A DNA stretch of 64,000 bases. It comes from Pseudoflavonifractor sp. AF19-9AC. GTDB taxonomy: Bacteria; Bacillota; Clostridia; Oscillospirales; Oscillospiraceae. Shown here piece by piece: positions 34,279 through 43,408 of this stretch. The stretch is taken from contig NZ_QUGI01000005.1 in assembly GCF_003478995.1 (NCBI RefSeq), forward strand, positions 6,966 to 70,965, written 5' to 3'. The translations under genes were made by a program, and so were the position numbers. The notes below the pieces were generated by a model. The model did not search any database. It was not told the DNA's origin and saw only the letters and a program-made list of their open reading frames with translations. Each line of letters opens with the position of its first letter. Position 1 is the first letter of the stretch.

Positions 34279-35526
34279 TTGAAAGTCGTAATTTTGGGAA
34301 GCAGCGCCGCGGCGCTCTCCGCCGCAGAGGAATTCCGGCGGCATGACGAGCAAAGCGATGTGACGCTGATCAGTCCCGAGGAGGGGCTGCCCTATTCCAA
34401 GGTGCTGCTGCCCTATGTGCTGCGGGGCAAGATCCCCTACCAGGGGCTGACCATACGGGAGAGCGACTATTTTACCCGTCTGAACCTGCGCTATGTGCAG
34501 GGGGAGGCGGCCAGGCTGGAAGAGGCGGAGCACCGGCTCATCCTGAAGGACGGCACCGTCTGCTCCTATGATAAGCTGCTCATCGCCACCGGAGCCCGGG
34601 CGTCTACGCCCAATATCCCCGGTATTCAGGACAGCCGGGTGTGCTACATGCGCACCAAGGAGGACCTGGACCACATGATGCCCCTGCTGCACCCGGGGGC
34701 CCGGGTGGCGGTCATCGGGTCTGGCTTTGTGGCGCTGCAGGCGGCCTGGGCCGCCCGGTTCCGGGGTCTTCCCGTCACCGTGCTGGGCCACCGGATTATG
34801 CCCTCGGCCATGGACGAGGCGGGGGCGGAGGTGGTGGCCCAGGCTATCCGGGACAGCGGCGTGGAGCTGCTGGCCCCTGTCCATACAAAGAGCATTGAGC
34901 CGGGCCCCGATGGCGGCCTGCGTATCTGTTTGGAGGAAGGCCTGTGGGTGGACGCCGACGTCATTCTGGTGGGCGCGGGCGTGAAGCCCAACACGGAATT
35001 TCTGGCCGGCAGCGGGATTTTGGTGGAAAAGGGCATCCCCGTCAACGGGAAAATGCAGACCAGCCACCCGGACGTGTACGCCGCCGGAGATGTGGCCGCG
35101 GGCCCCACGGTATTTGGGGAGGAGCATGTGCTCCACTCCCTGTGGCCCACTGCCGTGGAGATGGGCCGGGTGGCCGGAGGCCAGATGGCCGGGGTGGACC
35201 TGCCCTACGACGGCAGCCTCAATATGAACGTCACCCAGATGTTCCACGTCACGGTGGCCTCTGTGGGCAAGTTCCGGCAGCAGGATGTGGACGAATGTGT
35301 GGTCCTGCCGGAGGAGCTGGGCTATGGACGGCTGTGCGTCTTTGGCAAGGACGGGGTCCTGTGCGGCGCCACTCTCATCGGAGGCAGCGAGGGCGTGTCC
35401 TTCCTGGGCAAGCTGCGGCCCCTGATTGCCCGGCACCAGCCCATGACGCGACACCCCCAGGAACTGGGGGATTATGTAAATAAACAAGTGTTTGCAAGAA
35501 ATTGGGAGGAGGGACAACCGGGATGA
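34279..35526 (+). CDS. FAD/NAD(P)-dependent oxidoreductase (pyridine nucleotide-disulfide family)
   Basis: A 415-residue protein starting at TTG 34279, 8 bases after AAGGAGG (34264-34270). The N-terminal FAD Rossmann motif is VVILGSSAAALSAAEE (a GxSxAxL variant). An NAD(P) Rossmann motif follows (VAVIGSGFVALQAAW), then the FAD-binding VYAAGDVA. The C-terminal NROR-type dimerisation domain ends with FGKDGVLCGATLIGG. It resembles NADH:rubredoxin or nitrite reductase flavoproteins. It would pass electrons between NAD(P)H and the ferredoxin-type protein whose gene overlaps its stop codon. Confidence 0.92.
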   Translation: MKVVILGSSAAALSAAEEFRRHDEQSDVTLISPEEGLPYSKVLLPYVLRGKIPYQGLTIRESDYFTRLNLRYVQGEAARLEEAEHRLILKDGTVCSYDKLLIATGARASTPNIPGIQDSRVCYMRTKEDLDHMMPLLHPGARVAVIGSGFVALQAAWAARFRGLPVTVLGHRIMPSAMDEAGAEVVAQAIRDSGVELLAPVHTKSIEPGPDGGLRICLEEGLWVDADVILVGAGVKPNTEFLAGSGILVEKGIPVNGKMQTSHPDVYAAGDVAAGPTVFGEEHVLHSLWPTAVEMGRVAGGQMAGVDLPYDGSLNMNVTQMFHVTVASVGKFRQQDVDECVVLPEELGYGRLCVFGKDGVLCGATLIGGSEGVSFLGKLRPLIARHQPMTRHPQELGDYVNKQVFARNWEEGQPG

Positions 35527-36017
35527 AAATGGTAACCGTGACGCCGGAAAAATGTGTGGGCTGCCACGACTGTGAGATGGCCTGCGCCTTTGCCCAGAGC
35601 GGGGACAGCTGTGACCGCCGGTGGTCCAATATCCACGTCAGCGTCTCCACACCGGACCGCTTTGTGATGCCGGTGACCTGCTTCCACTGTGCCCGGGCCT
35701 GGTGCATGGAGGTCTGTCCGGCCAGAGCCATCTCCCGGAACGAGGAGACGGGCGCGGTGGTCATCGATCCCCTGCGGTGCGCCGGGTGCAAGATGTGCAT
35801 TCTGGCCTGCCCCTACGGGAACATCCGCTTTGATGCCCAGAAGCTGGTCAGCCGGAAGTGTGACCTGTGCGGCGGCGACCCGGAGTGCGTCAAGCACTGC
35901 ATCAGCGGCGCCCTCAACTACGAGGAGATCGACAAGCTGGCGGAGCGGAAGCAGAACATGTTCGGCTACAAGCTGGTGCGCATGGGGAACGGGGGTGAGG
36001 AAACCAGCCATGAGTGA
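35523..36017 (+). CDS. Polyferredoxin-type 4Fe-4S electron-transfer subunit (HycB/CooF-like)
   Basis: A 164-residue protein starting at ATG 35523, which overlaps the flavoprotein stop (ATGA); GGAGGGA lies upstream. Four cysteine clusters are visible: CVGCHDCEMAC, CFHCARAWCMEVCP, CAGCKMCILACPYG and CDLCGGDPECVKHC, the layout of four-cluster subunits in molybdoenzymes. It should shuttle electrons between the flavoprotein and the molybdopterin catalytic subunit, whose start overlaps its end by 8 bases. No signal peptide, so it is cytoplasmic. Confidence 0.95.
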   Translation: MKMVTVTPEKCVGCHDCEMACAFAQSGDSCDRRWSNIHVSVSTPDRFVMPVTCFHCARAWCMEVCPARAISRNEETGAVVIDPLRCAGCKMCILACPYGNIRFDAQKLVSRKCDLCGGDPECVKHCISGALNYEEIDKLAERKQNMFGYKLVRMGNGGEETSHE

Positions 36018-38073
36018 AACACGGATTGTAAAGACCCTGTGCAGAATGTGCGACGACCGCTGCGGCATTGACGTCCACCTGGACGGGGACAAGATCACCA
36101 GGATCGAGGGCAACCGAGACCACGTGTGGAACCGGGGGCGGCTTTGCATCAAGGGCAGCCATGGCCTGGAGATGTTCACCTCGCCCCAGCGGCTGAAGCA
36201 CCCTCTCAAGCGCACGGAGCAGGGCTTCGTGGAGATCCCCCTGGAGCAGGCCCTGGATGAAATTGCGGAAAAAATCAAGGGCATCCAGGCCAAGTACGGC
36301 GCCCGGGCTGTGGGCGTCTGGAAGGGGGAGGCCGTGGGCTTTGCCCAGCAGGAGGAGCTGGCCCGGCGGTGGATCCACGCCATCGGCTCGCCCAACTACT
36401 TCTCCAACGACTCGGCCTGCTTTGCCAGCCGCTGGATGGGAGGCGGCCTGGTGCTGGGCCCCCAGGGGTTCCAGGCCGATGTGGACAACGCCAAGTGTCT
36501 CATCTACTGGGGCCAGAACCCGCCCAACTCCCACCCCAACGTGACCCAGCAGATCAACCGGGCCCGGGAGCGGGGAGCGCGGCTCATCGTCATTGATGTG
36601 CGCTTTACCCAGATTGCCCGCCAGGCGGACCTCTTTGTCCAGGTCCGGCCCGGCACCGATGGGGCCCTGGCCCTGGGCATCATCCGGGAGCTCATCCAAA
36701 ATGACTGGCTGGACCATGACTTTATTGAGCGCTACACCCTGGGCTTTGAGCGCCTGAAGGAATATGCCCAGCAGTTTACCTACGACTACGTGGCCAAAGA
36801 GACGGGCTGCGACGCCGCGGCCCTCATTCCCCAGATTGCCCGGGAAATCCGGGACAGCATGCCCCGCACGGGCATTGTGGTGGGCAACGGCTTTGAGCAC
36901 CACGAAAACGGCGTCAACAGCATCCGGGCGGTGACCTGCATCGACGGGCTCATCGGCTCGGTGGACCAGAAGGGCGGCAAGTACCTGCCGGTGGGGCTGG
37001 ACATCCGGTATTTGCCCCTGTACGACCAGAAGCCCTTGAAGGAGCTGGAGCCCCTGGGGGCGGACAAGTTTCCTGTGCTCTATGACTTCCGCCATGAGTG
37101 CCACACCATGACCCTCATGGACACCATCCTCAGCGGAGAACCCTACCCCATCAAAGCCATCGTGATGACCGCTGCCAACCCGGCCATTACAAACCCCAAC
37201 AGCGACAAGGTGAGAAAGGCCCTCAGCTCCCTGGAGCTCTTTGTGGTCCGGGACCTGTTTCTCTCCGAGACGGCCCAGCTGGCCGACTATGTCCTGCCCG
37301 CCGCCTCCTACCTGGAGCGCAGCGAGCTGGTGACCCACGGGCTTTTCCACACTGTCACCCTCACAAACCGGGTGCTGCCCCCTCCGCCGGAGGTGCAGGA
37401 CGAGTACCAGTTCTTCCACGACCTGGCCCACCGGCTGGGGGCTGGGGAGTACTTCCCCTGGGAGAACGAGGACGCACTCAACGCCTGGCTGCTGGAGGAC
37501 ACGGGCCTCACCCTGGAGGAGCTGAAAAAGGCTCCCTCGGGCTATCAATACGCCCGGCCCCGCTACCAGAAGTACCGGGAGCGGGAGGCGGACGGGGAGC
37601 CCCCCTTCAAGACCCCCAGCGGGAAGGTGGAGTTTGTCTCCGACTATCTGGCGGGGTACGGCTATCCCGATCTGCCGGTGTATATCCCGCCCAAAACCAA
37701 CCAGCCTGATCCCGACTACCCCTTCGCCCTGGTCACCGGGGCGCGGAAGCTGCCCTTCTGTCACGCACGGGGCCATAACCTCCCCGCCCTCTCCCAGGCG
37801 CTGAGAAGCCCGGAAATTGAGATCCACGAGGCGGACGCCCAGAAGCTGGGCGTGAAGGAGGGAGACCAGGTGCGGGTAACCTCCCGCATCGGCAGCATTG
37901 TCATTCCTGTCCATGTGGCGGTGGCCGACGAGATCATGCCCGGGGTGGTGCAGATCACCCATGGCTGGAAGGAAGCCAACGTGAACCGCCTCACCCTGGA
38001 CGACACCTTTGATTTTCTCAGCGGGTTCCCGGTGATGAAGTCGGTGCCCGTCCGGGTGGAAAAGGAGGGGTGA
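36010..38073 (+). CDS. Molybdopterin oxidoreductase catalytic subunit (DMSO reductase superfamily)
   Basis: A 687-residue protein from ATG 36010. An N-terminal 4Fe-4S motif (CRMCDDRCGIDVHL, then RLCIKG) precedes the molybdopterin domains. Cys137 (SNDSACFASRWMGGG) sits where the Mo/W ligand is expected. MGD-binding stretches include CLIYWGQNPPNSHPN, VIDVRFTQIARQADLFVQV and a C-terminal molydop_binding domain (LVTGARKLPFCHARGHN). There is no twin-arginine signal, so it is cytoplasmic. The family covers formate dehydrogenases, acetylene hydratase and hydroxylating or dehydroxylating enzymes; the substrate is not readable here. It is co-translated with its flavoprotein and ferredoxin. Confidence 0.93.
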   Translation: MSETRIVKTLCRMCDDRCGIDVHLDGDKITRIEGNRDHVWNRGRLCIKGSHGLEMFTSPQRLKHPLKRTEQGFVEIPLEQALDEIAEKIKGIQAKYGARAVGVWKGEAVGFAQQEELARRWIHAIGSPNYFSNDSACFASRWMGGGLVLGPQGFQADVDNAKCLIYWGQNPPNSHPNVTQQINRARERGARLIVIDVRFTQIARQADLFVQVRPGTDGALALGIIRELIQNDWLDHDFIERYTLGFERLKEYAQQFTYDYVAKETGCDAAALIPQIAREIRDSMPRTGIVVGNGFEHHENGVNSIRAVTCIDGLIGSVDQKGGKYLPVGLDIRYLPLYDQKPLKELEPLGADKFPVLYDFRHECHTMTLMDTILSGEPYPIKAIVMTAANPAITNPNSDKVRKALSSLELFVVRDLFLSETAQLADYVLPAASYLERSELVTHGLFHTVTLTNRVLPPPPEVQDEYQFFHDLAHRLGAGEYFPWENEDALNAWLLEDTGLTLEELKKAPSGYQYARPRYQKYREREADGEPPFKTPSGKVEFVSDYLAGYGYPDLPVYIPPKTNQPDPDYPFALVTGARKLPFCHARGHNLPALSQALRSPEIEIHEADAQKLGVKEGDQVRVTSRIGSIVIPVHVAVADEIMPGVVQITHGWKEANVNRLTLDDTFDFLSGFPVMKSVPVRVEKEG

Positions 38074-38082
38074 GAGGAGCCC

Positions 38083-38961
38083 ATGACCAATAAGGTGGGG
38101 GCTGCGGCTCTGGCCGGGGCGGCGCTGGTCTGGCTGTTGAATCTGGCCGGGCTGACCCTTCTGGCGGAGCAGATCCCTGCGGGGCTTTTGGCCTCGGCCT
38201 CCATGCTGATTTCCGGTGTGCTGGGGCTGGCGGTCAGACGGGCAGGCTCCGGCGCCGGAATCCGGTGGCGGCGGGAGCACTGGCCGGTGGCGGCGGTGAG
38301 CAGCGGGCTATATGCGGGGTACATGGTTCTGGCCGCCTGCTGGGCCTCCCTGGCGGGGCTGGGGGAGCTGACCGTGGCCTTTTCCCTCCAGTGCCTGACG
38401 CTGCTCATTGGTCTCTCCCTGGTGAAGGAGCAGTACATCCGTCCCCGAACCGTTCTGTCTGTGGCGGTGACCGCCATTGGGGCGGTGTGTGCCATGGGAA
38501 TGGGGGGACGGGAATTGCGCCTTGTCTGGTATCTGGTCCCCTTGGGACTGCTGATTACCTGGACTTTGTGGCTTATCCTGACTCTGGACCTGGCGGAGGA
38601 GTATCCTGCGCAGTTCGTTGTGGGCTGGCAGAATGTGTGGGGGGGACTGATGGCCCTGCCGGTGGCCGTCTTTGACCCCAAAGGAATTGCTTGTCCGGGC
38701 GGCGGGGCGCTGCTGCTGTTTCTGGGGGGCGCGGTCCTCTGGAGCATCGGCTTGCCGCTGCTGCTGGGGCGGCTGAAGGGCCGGAATACCATTTCCGGCA
38801 GTCTTGTGTTCGGCGCCCTGCCTGTGTGCGGCCTGCTGGGGTGGAAGCTGCTGGGGGAGCAGCTTGCCCCGGGGCTTCCTGTGCTTGGGCTGGGCCTGTT
38901 ATGTGTGGGAGAGGTCCTGGCGTGTGCAGACATGCTGGGAACCCGACAAGAAAAGGAGTGA
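38083..38961 (+). CDS. DMT-superfamily transporter (EamA-like)
   Basis: A 292-residue protein of about ten hydrophobic helices in two similar halves, as expected for EamA/DMT transporters. It begins 9 bases after the molybdoenzyme stop, so it is probably in the same operon. A conserved-style helix pair (GELTVAFSLQCLTLLIGLSL) and a late ISGSLVFGALPVCGLLGWKL are visible. DMT proteins move small metabolites, often outward. It might export the product, or import the substrate, of the neighbouring redox enzyme. Confidence 0.8.
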   Translation: MTNKVGAAALAGAALVWLLNLAGLTLLAEQIPAGLLASASMLISGVLGLAVRRAGSGAGIRWRREHWPVAAVSSGLYAGYMVLAACWASLAGLGELTVAFSLQCLTLLIGLSLVKEQYIRPRTVLSVAVTAIGAVCAMGMGGRELRLVWYLVPLGLLITWTLWLILTLDLAEEYPAQFVVGWQNVWGGLMALPVAVFDPKGIACPGGGALLLFLGGAVLWSIGLPLLLGRLKGRNTISGSLVFGALPVCGLLGWKLLGEQLAPGLPVLGLGLLCVGEVLACADMLGTRQEKE

Positions 38962-38966
38962 ATGTT

Positions 38967-40370
38967 ATGGAAAAGAAGAAACCGACGCTGAAACTGGCAT
39001 TGATCGGAACCCTGGGCGTACTGGTGATCCTCCTGTCCTGCGTGCTGCTCTTTAAGGTGGACGTCATTATCGCCCTGACCATCGGCATCATTTACGCCGG
39101 CATTGTGGGCCGCTTCAACGGGGTCACCCTCAATGATTTGGTGGAGGGCATGCAGGAGGGCGTGGCCAAGGCCCTCATCGGTCTGCTGTTCTTCCCCCTG
39201 GTGGGCGCTGTCATCGGCAGCTGGCTCATCGGCGGCACCATCCCCGCCCTGGTGTACTACGGGCTGGACATTCTGAACCCCCGCTTCTTCCTCATTTCGT
39301 CCTTCATCATCTGCAGCGCCCTGTCCCTGCTCATCGGTACCTCCTGGGGCACCGTGGGCACCGCGGGCCTGGCCATCGCCGGTGTGGCCATCAGCAGTGA
39401 TCTGAGCATCCCCTTCGGCATCGTGGCCGGCAGCATCATCGCCGGCGCCTGGTTCGGCGACAAGATGTCCCCCATCTCCGACTCCACCGTGCTCTCCGCC
39501 ACCGCTGTGGAGACCGATGTCTATAACCACATCCGGGGCATGGCTTACACCACCATCCCCTCGTTCATCATTTCCACCATCATCTTCGGCATCATCAACT
39601 TCTTCTATGCCGGTGACGCCACCCTGAACTATGACGTGATTGCGCCCATCAAGGAGACCCTGGCCGAGCACTTCAACCTCAGCCCCCTGGTGTTTATTCC
39701 CCCCATCGTGCTGATCATTCTGTGCGTCCTGCGCACCCACGCCTTTATCTCCCTGCTGGGCGCCATCGCCGCCGGCTCCTTCTGCAGCATGGCGGTTCAG
39801 GGCAACACCGTGATGGACACCATGGCCGCCGTGATGAACGGCCTGCAGGTGGAGACCCCCATCGCCGAGGTCAACACCCTGCTGAACCGGGGCGGCATGA
39901 ACAGCATGATGAGCTCCATGTTCCTGTGCATGGTGGCCGTTTGTATGGGCGGCGTGCTCACCAAGACCCAGTTCCTCCACGTCATCATTGAGAACCTGGC
40001 CAAGTACATGCGCTCCACCTTCTCCCTGGTGTTCACCACCATGGTCTCCTGCCTGCTGAGCAACATGATGTTCGCCGACAACTACCTCACCATGATCCTC
40101 AACGGCAACCTGTACCGGGACATGTACGACGAGCGGGGCCTGGACCGGAGCATGCTCTCCCGTACCATTGAGGAAATGGCCACCATGTCCGTGCCCATGA
40201 TTCCCTGGACGGCGGCTGCCGCCTTCCTCACAGGCACCCTGGGCATCAGCGTGGCGGAATACGCCCCCTACTGCGTGCTGAACTTTGTAAGCCCGGTGGT
40301 GGGCCTCATCAGTGCCGCCACAGGCATTGGCGTGCTTTATGTGAAGGGTGCCAAGAAGGCCAAAGCGTAA
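38967..40370 (+). CDS. NhaC-family Na+/H+ or Na+-coupled antiporter
   Basis: A 467-residue, 11-12-helix membrane protein; AAAAGGAG precedes ATG 38967. Family motifs include GTSWGTVGTAG, GAWFGDKMSPISDSTVLSA, a MVSCLLSNMMFADNYLTMIL segment and EMATMSVPMIPWTAAAA. The NhaC family includes Na+/H+ antiporters and MleN-type malate/lactate or amino-acid exchangers. It is followed by a paralogue fused to a histidine kinase, so the two may handle or sense the same solute. It appears to belong to the molybdoenzyme operon. Confidence 0.92.
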   Translation: MEKKKPTLKLALIGTLGVLVILLSCVLLFKVDVIIALTIGIIYAGIVGRFNGVTLNDLVEGMQEGVAKALIGLLFFPLVGAVIGSWLIGGTIPALVYYGLDILNPRFFLISSFIICSALSLLIGTSWGTVGTAGLAIAGVAISSDLSIPFGIVAGSIIAGAWFGDKMSPISDSTVLSATAVETDVYNHIRGMAYTTIPSFIISTIIFGIINFFYAGDATLNYDVIAPIKETLAEHFNLSPLVFIPPIVLIILCVLRTHAFISLLGAIAAGSFCSMAVQGNTVMDTMAAVMNGLQVETPIAEVNTLLNRGGMNSMMSSMFLCMVAVCMGGVLTKTQFLHVIIENLAKYMRSTFSLVFTTMVSCLLSNMMFADNYLTMILNGNLYRDMYDERGLDRSMLSRTIEEMATMSVPMIPWTAAAAFLTGTLGISVAEYAPYCVLNFVSPVVGLISAATGIGVLYVKGAKKAKA

Positions 40371-40456
40371 TTCCCGTTTTGCGTTTCGCCCCGGACGGAC
40401 GCCGGCTCCCCTCCCGGTGCCCGTCCGGAGCGGCAGACGTGTCATATCCCCATGTA

Positions 40457-40505
40457 CCATCCTCCGTCCCGGGTCCGGGACGGGGGATGGCACTTTCTGT
40501 TTTTG
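40457..40505 (+). terminator. Terminator-like hairpin between the two NhaC genes
   Basis: A 16-bp stem with one G-T pair is formed by 40457-40472 and 40475-40490, followed by a T-rich tail ending TGTTTTTG. It would separate transcription of the NhaC-kinase gene from the upstream operon or attenuate it. A second dyad (GGACGG/CCGTCC) lies just before it. Confidence 0.75.
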
Positions 40506-40531
40506 CGTCATAAGAGAAGGAGAAGCTTGCT

Positions 40532-43408
40532 ATGGGGCAGCCGTCGCTAAAATTATCCCTGGTGGGAACGCTGGGGGCACTGGTGATTTTGTTTCTGGGC
40601 CTGTTTGTGCTGCATCTGGAGATCACCCTGCTGCTGTTTCTGGATATGATCTATGTGGCCATGATTGCCCGGATCCACGGCATCAAGGTGGCGGAGCTGG
40701 TGGACGGCATGTCCTCCGGCTGCGCCCAGGCCCTCACCGGCCTTTTGTTCTTTCCCCTCATCGGCGCCCTCATCGGCTCCTGGATCCACTGCGGTACCAT
40801 CCCCGTGCTGCTCTACCACGGCCTCAACATCCTGAATCCCCGGTATTTTCTGGTCACCGCCTTCCTGCTGTGCAGTCTGGTGTCCCTCATCATCGGCACC
40901 TCCTGGGGCACGGTGGGCACCCTGGGCATTGTCATTGTGGGTGTGGCGGAGGGAGGCAGCATTGACCTGCCCGCCGGCCTCATTGTGGGCAGCATTGTGT
41001 CCGGCGCCTGGTTCGGGGACAAGATGTCCCCCATCTCCGACTCCACCCTGCTCACCACCACGGTGACGGAGGTGGACGTCTACCGGCATGTTCAGGTCAT
41101 GGCCTACACCACCCTGCCCTCCTATCTGCTGACGGTGGTGGTGTTCGGCGTGCTGAACCGGGTGCTGGCCAGCGGGGCGGAGATGGACGGGGCCATCCTC
41201 CTGCGGATGCAGACCGCCCTGGCTGGGCAGTACAATCTCAGCTTCCTTGCCATTCTCCCGCCCATTCTGCTGATGGCCCTGTGCCTTCTGCGGGTCCACG
41301 TCTTCGTGGCCCTGCTGTCGGGCATCGGAGCGGGGGTGGTGTGCAGCGTGCTCACCCAGCACAGCACCATCTCCGCCGCCATGACCGCCCTCATGTCCGG
41401 CGGACAGGGGGAGACGGGGGTGGATGCCCTGGACACCCTGCTCAGCCAGGGAGGCATCGACGCCATGATCAACGGCTTTTACCTGTGCCTGCTGGCGGTG
41501 TGTCTGGGCGGCGCGCTGCAGCGGGCGGGCTTTTTCTCCAGCATCATCCGCCACTGCCGGCATTACCTGAAGTCGGACTTTTCTCTGCTCCTGGCCACCA
41601 TGGTCACCAGCGTGCTGGGCAACTGCGTCTTTGCCGACAACTACCTGAGCATGGTGCTCAACGGAAATGTCTACCGCCCCCTGTACCAGGAGCACCGCCT
41701 GTCCCTGGCCATGCTCTCCCGCACCATTGAGGAGGGCTCCACCCTCTCCGCCCCTCTCATCCCCTGGACGGCGGCGGGGGTGTTCATCTCCGAGACTCTG
41801 GGCGTGCCGGTGAGTGCTTACGCCCCCTTTGTGGTGCTGAACCTGCTCACGCCGGTGGTCTCCCTGACCATGTCCCGCTTTGGGGTGGGGGTAGTCACCC
41901 AGTACGCCCAGGAGCACCCCAGGCCCAGGTGGTACCGGCGCTACAAGATCAAAAACAACCTGCGCAGCAAGCTGCTCCTGGTTTTTCTGACCATCGGCGT
42001 GGTGCCCACGGTGGTGCTGAGCCTGCTGTTTTACTCCATCCAGGGGCGGGAGGCCGCCCGCCAGGCCCAGGCTCAGCTGGACCGGGGTGCCCAGCGGACG
42101 GTGGCTCTGGTGCAAAGCGGACTGGAAGCCGCCGGGGAGGGGAGTGAAAGCCGGGAGGAGGCTCTGGCCGCCCTCCGGCGTCTGCCCTATGTGGAGACGG
42201 CGGAGACGGAGGCGGGGGAGGAACGCTTCCCCCTGGAAACCCAATGGGGCACCGTGTTTCTCACCCTGGACCGGGCCTATCTCCAGCAGATGCTCTATGG
42301 GGAGGAGGAGCGGGGGGCGGTATATGTGGTCTGTACGGACCAGGGGGGAACGGACGCTCTGCAGGAAGAATTGGGCCAGTCCGGCGATACCCTGTCCGCC
42401 CGGGCGGAACTGACCCCCCAGTGTACCCTGGTGCTGACGGAGGACGCCCGATTCCTCCGGGAGAACCAGGGAGTGAGCGGGACGGTGGTGGTGCGCCTTG
42501 CCATGGTGCTGGCCATCCTGGCGGTGTGCAGCGCCTGCCTCATCTCCTACAACATGTCCCGGGGCATCCGGGCCCTGGCGGACAACATGCGGAAAATTCA
42601 GTCCGGCGACTTTGAGACGGCCTCTGACCTGGATGTGGGAGATGACGAGATCGGCATGCTCAACCGCACCTTCTCCCAGATGAAGCTGGAGCTGGACAAG
42701 CTGGTAAACCGCACCCTCCGCCTGAAGCTCAGCGAGCGGGACGCCAAGCTGAAGGCCCTCCAGTCCCAGATCAGCCCCCACTTTTTGTACAACGCCCTGG
42801 ACTCCATCAACTGGGACCTGGTGGAGAAGGGGGAGTATGAGATCAGCGAGATTCTGCTCTCCCTCTCGGACATGCTCCATTACAGCCTGGACCAGTTCAG
42901 CGGACAGGTCTTCCTGGCCATGGAGTTTGAGCAGGCGGAAAATTACCTGAAAATTCAAAAGCACCGCTTTGGCGACCGGTTTGACTATGAAATTTCCTGC
43001 CCGGAGGATGTGGAACGGGAGATGGCCCCCAAAATGCTCCTGCAGCCTCTGGTGGAAAACGCCGTCTCCCACGGTCTGGAGGACCGGGAGCACGGCCTGG
43101 TGCGGGTGACCGCCTGCCGCCGGGAGGGAACGGTGCAGATCACGGTGGAAGACAACGGCTGCGGCATGGACGAGGAGCTGCTGGCCCAGCTGCGGGATCG
43201 GCTGGCCAGGAAGGAGTACGCCGGGGAGCAGGGGGAGCACATCGGACTGGTGAATGTGAGCCACCGCCTGCGGTACATGTACGGGGACCGGGCCCGCCTG
43301 CTGCTGGAGAGCCAGGTCAACGCCTACACCCGGGTGACGGTGGAACTTCCCCTGGAGACGGAGCGGATGGAGGAGGAAACGGATGAACATTCTGATTGTG
43401 GAAGATGA
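40532..43408 (+). CDS. NhaC transporter fused to YesM/LytS-type sensor histidine kinase
   Basis: A single 958-codon frame from ATG 40532. Residues 1-460 are a full NhaC antiporter closely similar to the protein encoded at 38967-40370 (shared GTSWGTVGT, GAWFGDKMSPISDST, ADNYLSMVLNGN, APLIPWTAAGVF). Residues 470-495 begin a YesM-like module with its own membrane helix (NLRSKLLLVFLTIGVVPTVV). A sensor segment of about 150 residues, a second helix near 655-675, HAMP (RGIRALADNMRKIQSGDFE), His_kinase domain with His750 (QSQISPHFLYNALDSI) and HATPase motifs (PLVENAVSHGLE, VEDNGCGMD) follow. The antiporter half lacks obvious decay. It probably senses transported solute and signals to the AraC-type regulator whose gene overlaps its end. 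Confidence 0.93.
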   Translation: MGQPSLKLSLVGTLGALVILFLGLFVLHLEITLLLFLDMIYVAMIARIHGIKVAELVDGMSSGCAQALTGLLFFPLIGALIGSWIHCGTIPVLLYHGLNILNPRYFLVTAFLLCSLVSLIIGTSWGTVGTLGIVIVGVAEGGSIDLPAGLIVGSIVSGAWFGDKMSPISDSTLLTTTVTEVDVYRHVQVMAYTTLPSYLLTVVVFGVLNRVLASGAEMDGAILLRMQTALAGQYNLSFLAILPPILLMALCLLRVHVFVALLSGIGAGVVCSVLTQHSTISAAMTALMSGGQGETGVDALDTLLSQGGIDAMINGFYLCLLAVCLGGALQRAGFFSSIIRHCRHYLKSDFSLLLATMVTSVLGNCVFADNYLSMVLNGNVYRPLYQEHRLSLAMLSRTIEEGSTLSAPLIPWTAAGVFISETLGVPVSAYAPFVVLNLLTPVVSLTMSRFGVGVVTQYAQEHPRPRWYRRYKIKNNLRSKLLLVFLTIGVVPTVVLSLLFYSIQGREAARQAQAQLDRGAQRTVALVQSGLEAAGEGSESREEALAALRRLPYVETAETEAGEERFPLETQWGTVFLTLDRAYLQQMLYGEEERGAVYVVCTDQGGTDALQEELGQSGDTLSARAELTPQCTLVLTEDARFLRENQGVSGTVVVRLAMVLAILAVCSACLISYNMSRGIRALADNMRKIQSGDFETASDLDVGDDEIGMLNRTFSQMKLELDKLVNRTLRLKLSERDAKLKALQSQISPHFLYNALDSINWDLVEKGEYEISEILLSLSDMLHYSLDQFSGQVFLAMEFEQAENYLKIQKHRFGDRFDYEISCPEDVEREMAPKMLLQPLVENAVSHGLEDREHGLVRVTACRREGTVQITVEDNGCGMDEELLAQLRDRLARKEYAGEQGEHIGLVNVSHRLRYMYGDRARLLLESQVNAYTRVTVELPLETERMEEETDEHSDCGR

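Noticed and set aside
35914..40511. Two long minus-strand frames opposite the molybdoenzyme, DMT and NhaC genes
   Set aside because: No start signals or motifs and low-complexity composition; they mirror strongly supported plus-strand genes.
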